Shown piece by piece: positions 63,808-64,000 of a stretch of DNA of 64,000 nucleotides. Origin of the DNA: JADJOY01 sp016713535 [NCBI: Deltaproteobacteria bacterium] (GTDB taxonomy: Bacteria; JADJOY01). The DNA lies in the NCBI GenBank assembly GCA_016713535.1, contig JADJOY010000040.1:36281-100280 (forward strand), in the 5' to 3' direction. The position numbers and the translations under genes are program-made. Numbering within the stretch: position 1 is the stretch's first letter; every line of letters begins with the position of its first letter. Under the pieces are notes generated by a model that did no database searches, was not told the origin of the DNA, and was given only the letters and a program-made list of their open reading frames with translations.

Positions 63808-64000
63808 CGGCGGTCTCCTGGAGGACGGGCCGAAGCGATGTCGCGCAAGCATCGTGCCGGTGCCTGTGCTGGTCGCCCCACGCGGGCGAGACCACTCGGA
63901 AAAGCGCGCAATTGCGGAGGTCCGGATGGGTCCGCAGCAGCACCCGTCGGAAGCACGCTGTGGTGGGGTTCGCGGCTGGACACGCTCGACCGGATCGGCG
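63808..64000. other. Right-edge region without a supported gene
   Basis: From 63808 to the end I see no complete gene. A + strand frame from an ATG at 63838 stays open to the edge, and a second + ATG at 63937 has GGAGGT about 7 bases upstream, so a gene could begin here and run off the window. Too little is visible to name it. Confidence 0.3.

Overview
The window is 64 kb of very GC-rich DNA from a Gram-negative bacterium. Evidence for a diderm envelope is abundant: an Omp85-type barrel, TolC-like and RND efflux parts, an Mla-type lipid transport set, a periplasmic pentahaem nitrite reductase and about fourteen predicted lipoproteins. The gene content (DUF3300/DUF2950, SYLF, DUF4136, DUF3943, TorF-like, STAS-fused MlaE) would suit a myxobacterial, deltaproteobacterial or Binatia-like genome, but no marker gene fixes the taxonomy. 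I see no rRNA, tRNA, CRISPR array, transposase or phage gene.

Layout. 0-11 kb: a SulP permease fragment (-), then a + strand run of a secreted two-repeat protein, phosphofructokinase, an SbmA/YddA-like ABC protein with an ATPase domain that looks dead, a large GH-Q-type glycoside phosphorylase and a discoidin-linked six-hairpin glycosidase-like protein. 11-18 kb: a nucleotide-kinase-like protein with an MltF-type lytic transglycosylase (-), then a small exported protein, an Omp85 barrel, and a DUF3300/DUF2950 pair (+). 18-24 kb: sulfatase, M48 protease coupled to a class III nucleotide cyclase, SYLF protein (-), outer-membrane barrel (+). 24-36 kb: an island of envelope lipoproteins (three DUF4136, DUF3313, DUF3943, DUF4105-like, an alpha/beta hydrolase, a second SYLF protein, and an overlapping barrel-GDPD-barrel operon), then a K+ channel and a cysteine-less YHS-like protein. 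37-43 kb: a complete MFP-RND-OMF tripartite efflux operon (-). 43-46 kb: a fourth DUF4136, a Cys-rich lipoprotein, a glycine-zipper protein, DUF2254. 46-51.4 kb: PAS histidine kinase, FixJ-like regulator, lone receiver, methyltransferase, LuxR-type regulator with a pseudo-receiver (+). 51-60 kb: lipoprotein, TorF-like barrel, HugZ-like haem protein, NYN-domain protein, NrfH/NrfA, DyP peroxidase. 60-64 kb: Mla-type operon (MlaE-MlaF-MlaD-PqiC-like) and a gene of unknown function (-).

Two features cut across the window. First, about twenty of some fifty genes carry small indels, mostly in runs of C or G, where the protein continues intact in another frame. In ten genes I checked, one base restores both reading frame and length. 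This looks more like sequence or assembly error than decay, so long apparent fusions (for example an uninterrupted frame from 2.9 to 8.8 kb) should not be trusted. Second, a short palindromic motif, CCC-N4-GGGYAG (full form CTGCCC-TATC-GGGCAG), recurs in intergenic DNA upstream of several + strand envelope genes and upstream of the kinase and the lone receiver. I propose it as the operator of an envelope-stress-like regulon; this is inference.

In metabolism, the phosphorylase and phosphofructokinase suggest phosphorolytic use of a beta-glucan feeding glycolysis, NrfHA gives nitrite reduction to ammonium, and the rest of the window is dominated by envelope maintenance, lipid transport and efflux.
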